Shown here in pieces: positions 6,901 to 7,359 of a DNA stretch of 7,359 nt (position 1 is its first letter; each line of letters begins with the position of its first letter). This DNA comes from JBGPLH01 sp041486365 [NCBI: Thermodesulfobacteriota bacterium] (GTDB taxonomy: Bacteria > JAUYMQ01): positions 1 to 7,359 of the forward strand of contig JBGPLH010000162.1 in assembly GCA_041486365.1 (NCBI GenBank), given 5' to 3'. A program made the position numbers and the translations under genes. The notes beneath the pieces are model-generated. The model had not been told where the DNA came from. It ran no database searches and saw only the letters and a program-made list of their open reading frames with translations.

Positions 6901-7359
6901 ACAGTGCCCCGGGACCAAGGGGGAGATGATGTTCCCGCTCGGCCAGAGCGGATTCGTTCCCTCCAGCGGCGCCCCCTTCGGCTTCAATTTCGCCGGAAGG
7001 GATCCGAACACCCAGACGCTGCACCCGATCTGGCGTGACTGGCGCTTCATCCCGATGCTCCTGTCGGGAGCGGGCCTGGCCACGAACAACGGCGATCAGG
7101 ACGGGAACGGCATTCTCGACTCCTGGGAGTGCTGGCATTTCAAGAAGACCGGCGTGAACGCCACGAGCAAGCAGAACGGACCGGGTGACCCGGATGGCGA
7201 TCGGCTCTCCAACCTCGAGGAGTACCAGGCGGGGACGGATCCGAACGACAGCGACACCGACGACGACGGCGTGGTCGATGGCTTCGACGCGGAGCCGCAG
7301 GACCGGCTGCTGTCCAATCCGAGGACGCCCACCGTGGCCCCCACCTCCGACAAGGGGCG
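3908..7359 (+). CDS. Penicillin-acylase-family Ntn hydrolase, secreted, with two inserted beta modules and C-terminal TSP3 repeats (partial)
   Basis: Exported amidase-type Ntn hydrolase, open for 1150 codons to the window edge. Known members cleave amide bonds (penicillins, acyl-homoserine lactones) after self-cleavage of a precursor. A Sec signal occupies 1-23 (cleavage after AQA). Alpha-chain hallmarks follow: VTVREPAYGIPHIYG (25-39), QVAKDRLGQ (53-61) and ASRGTLAQM (68-76). The predicted spacer ends at Gly344. Ser345, in GSYMWEMAGARSKNG, is the expected beta-chain N-terminus and nucleophile. Later landmarks are PQTG (366-369), IGHTPNVAF (405-413), FFRTH (470-474), GNIGYW (631-636), RQSGDPRLP (644-652), YSSNWNG (764-770) and GQSGF (1012-1016), all collinear with E. 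coli penicillin G acylase. Two related inserts interrupt the beta chain (about 493-563 and 663-750), and Asp-rich calcium repeats (1062-1132) follow it. The precursor exceeds the usual 750-850 residues. The conserved oxyanion Asn could not be assigned confidently (candidates 619-626). Substrate unknown. Confidence 0.9.
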   Translation, partial: MKRSVTLALLLCLGFALAPAAQAAVTVREPAYGIPHIYGTTDVDLMTEYGRQVAKDRLGQFVLLTRASRGTLAQMGLGSAAGDGNTRSTQYSSKELNDMFAKYPAGVQAEIDAYIAGVNTEIYTVLSGPVTSMPVEVGTAVLLGLGANLFGNATNISDQVDPGYSPTTQFTRELSVANTVLQTRNFGSSSAFGNEISNQTALNALIVKFGVSTGTAIWNDLFFTNDPLAPVSVPDPTTPGFGGPLAKAPLSRGTLFAAATKPLSTLLAAVRPATRDADGLGAMLASTFLPTGDKEIVVAPVDASLARQKMIPTYEYTAILAEQEKVAKDREANARKYGAWPAMGSYMWEMAGARSKNGEPWLGGFPQTGIQTPSIMHGVELSSGQGPKPIQAVGMAFVGAGAVLIGHTPNVAFTTTTAALKNTSIVAEQVVNENTDNARYNDEGTPTVMAKRNETINQLGPPPIVRTFFRTHVRQSNGGSRPVTSFLGDRVATAAAGSNATTIVTTGLTGSTYVGGYVLLTDRAGAGQIRPITAQGGSTTLTVAPAFTVAPVGAQTTFTAVKPGNTIIATAVEFSFWREETDSAYGFGLLQRAQNVMDVRRAIRWITTTHNFNAVDNQNWNGVGVNLGAKGNIGYWSAGFSPVRQSGDPRLPIDGTAANPLVVFGGTVTGAGANSLADASAPFSSDLSPEPVNFAYDNPGNAGSEYIVVISGGTGHRQSRRIASNTATTLTLEEDWGVPPAVGDTYEVMEVIATPEAINTTQGYSSNWNGKASVATVTVTGREYRSSFILERLSLEPTADRDFSRQLNKDLAGLDGDGKRGRYLLPRLRQAVNALGGLTPAEDATLSALEANNAFPIDSRRFIDPLTATTQTRENDFLQNWFDRLATTIFGDELSLTGVAVPGGNAGRAAAVTHAVDTAAGDVPGSLTLSQDYFNGADWRAVFISDFKATNTALGGIQAPVARGVSTYANGFGYSYPTTPLGNRGTYEQIVQVGKASGQCPGTKGEMMFPLGQSGFVPSSGAPFGFNFAGRDPNTQTLHPIWRDWRFIPMLLSGAGLATNNGDQDGNGILDSWECWHFKKTGVNATSKQNGPGDPDGDRLSNLEEYQAGTDPNDSDTDDDGVVDGFDAEPQDRLLSNPRTPTVAPTSDKG
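5384..5596 (+). other. Inserted beta module 1 within the acylase beta chain
   Basis: This codes for residues about 493-563. It lies between the R-T-x-H/G segment of the beta chain (FFRTH, 470-474) and the region matching the TAYAKSRAW stretch of E. coli penicillin acylase. It is rich in Gly, Thr and Val. It carries AGAGQIRPI (524-532), then STTLTV (538-543), Phe547, Pro551 and Gly553, the same pattern as module 2. Boundaries are approximate because they come from by-eye comparison. Confidence 0.65.
5894..6157 (+). other. Inserted beta module 2 within the acylase beta chain
   Basis: This codes for residues about 663-750. It sits directly after RQSGDPRLPIDG, where standard acylases have only a short WDW-containing loop before the asparagine-rich NW segment. 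It contains GTGHRQSRRI (713-722), ATTLTL (727-732), Trp736, Pro740 and GDTYEV (743-748). This matches module 1 position by position with few gaps but is more complete. Such Gly-x-Gly/Gln-x-Arg-x-Ile, Thr-Thr-Leu-Thr, Gly-Asp-x-Tyr patterns occur in small beta domains of phage-tail and surface proteins; that parallel is from general knowledge. Confidence 0.65.
7091..7303 (+). other. Thrombospondin type-3-like calcium-binding repeats
   Basis: Residues 1062-1132 hold serial Asp-rich loops: GDQDGNGILDSWE (1062-1074), GDPDGDRLSNLEEYQAGTDP (1093-1112) and NDSDTDDDGVVDGFDAEPQD (1113-1132). The DxDxDGxxDxxE spacing is typical of thrombospondin type-3 repeats, which bind calcium and often act as stiff spacers before a C-terminal sorting or anchoring signal in bacterial surface proteins. 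A Pro/Thr-containing linker begins after 1137; any sorting signal would lie beyond the window. Confidence 0.85.

Noticed and set aside
3917-7138. A 1073-codon open frame on the minus strand opposite the acylase gene
   Set aside because: Its codons lie exactly opposite the acylase codons, so it stays open simply because that gene rarely uses TTA, CTA or TCA; it ends opposite the TCA at codon 4. The product is low-complexity, Arg/Gly/Val/His-rich, with no recognisable domain, while the plus strand encodes a clear enzyme family.

Overview
The window looks like chromosomal DNA from a GC-rich bacterium. Genes are dense, bacterial signal peptides and a lipobox are present, and codons favour G or C at the third position. 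A lipoprotein, a GT-C/TPR membrane protein of the TMTC type and a large exported enzyme ending in thrombospondin-type-3 calcium repeats would suit a Gram-negative environmental lineage (a delta-proteobacterial, Myxococcota-like or candidate-phylum genome). The sequence alone does not fix the taxon.

Layout: (1) The minus strand from 600 to the left edge holds the first 200 codons of a UMF1/Atg22-like major facilitator transporter. (2) A 120-bp divergent gap leads to a plus-strand pair. The first gene is a secreted lipoprotein with a paraoxonase/arylesterase-like six-bladed beta-propeller (721-1827). The second is a polytopic GT-C-type membrane protein with three C-terminal TPRs, resembling TMTC proteins (1824-3380). 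The two overlap by four bases (GTGA) and are very probably one transcriptional unit. (3) A 527-bp non-coding stretch (3381-3907) starts with an island of clearly lower GC. It then carries a cluster of overlapping, mutually exclusive inverted repeats, followed by GC-rich leader DNA and a near-perfect Shine-Dalgarno. (4) From 3908 to the right edge runs a very large penicillin-acylase-family Ntn hydrolase. It has a Sec signal, an alpha region, a spacer, and a beta chain beginning at a predicted autocatalytic Ser345. The beta chain is interrupted by two related small beta modules and followed by thrombospondin-type-3 repeats; the gene is cut off by the window end.

Functional picture: apart from the transporter, the products are envelope or extracellular. 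The paraoxonase-like protein keeps the PON1-type calcium ligands and histidine dyad, so it is plausibly a lactonase or esterase. The acylase keeps the catalytic serine region but has a changed acyl pocket and lacks the usual calcium-loop acids. The TMTC-like protein may glycosylate exported proteins, possibly including its translationally coupled lipoprotein neighbour. No mobile element, CRISPR array, tRNA or rRNA was recognised. The most unusual features are the domain architecture of the acylase and the overlapping hairpins upstream of it.
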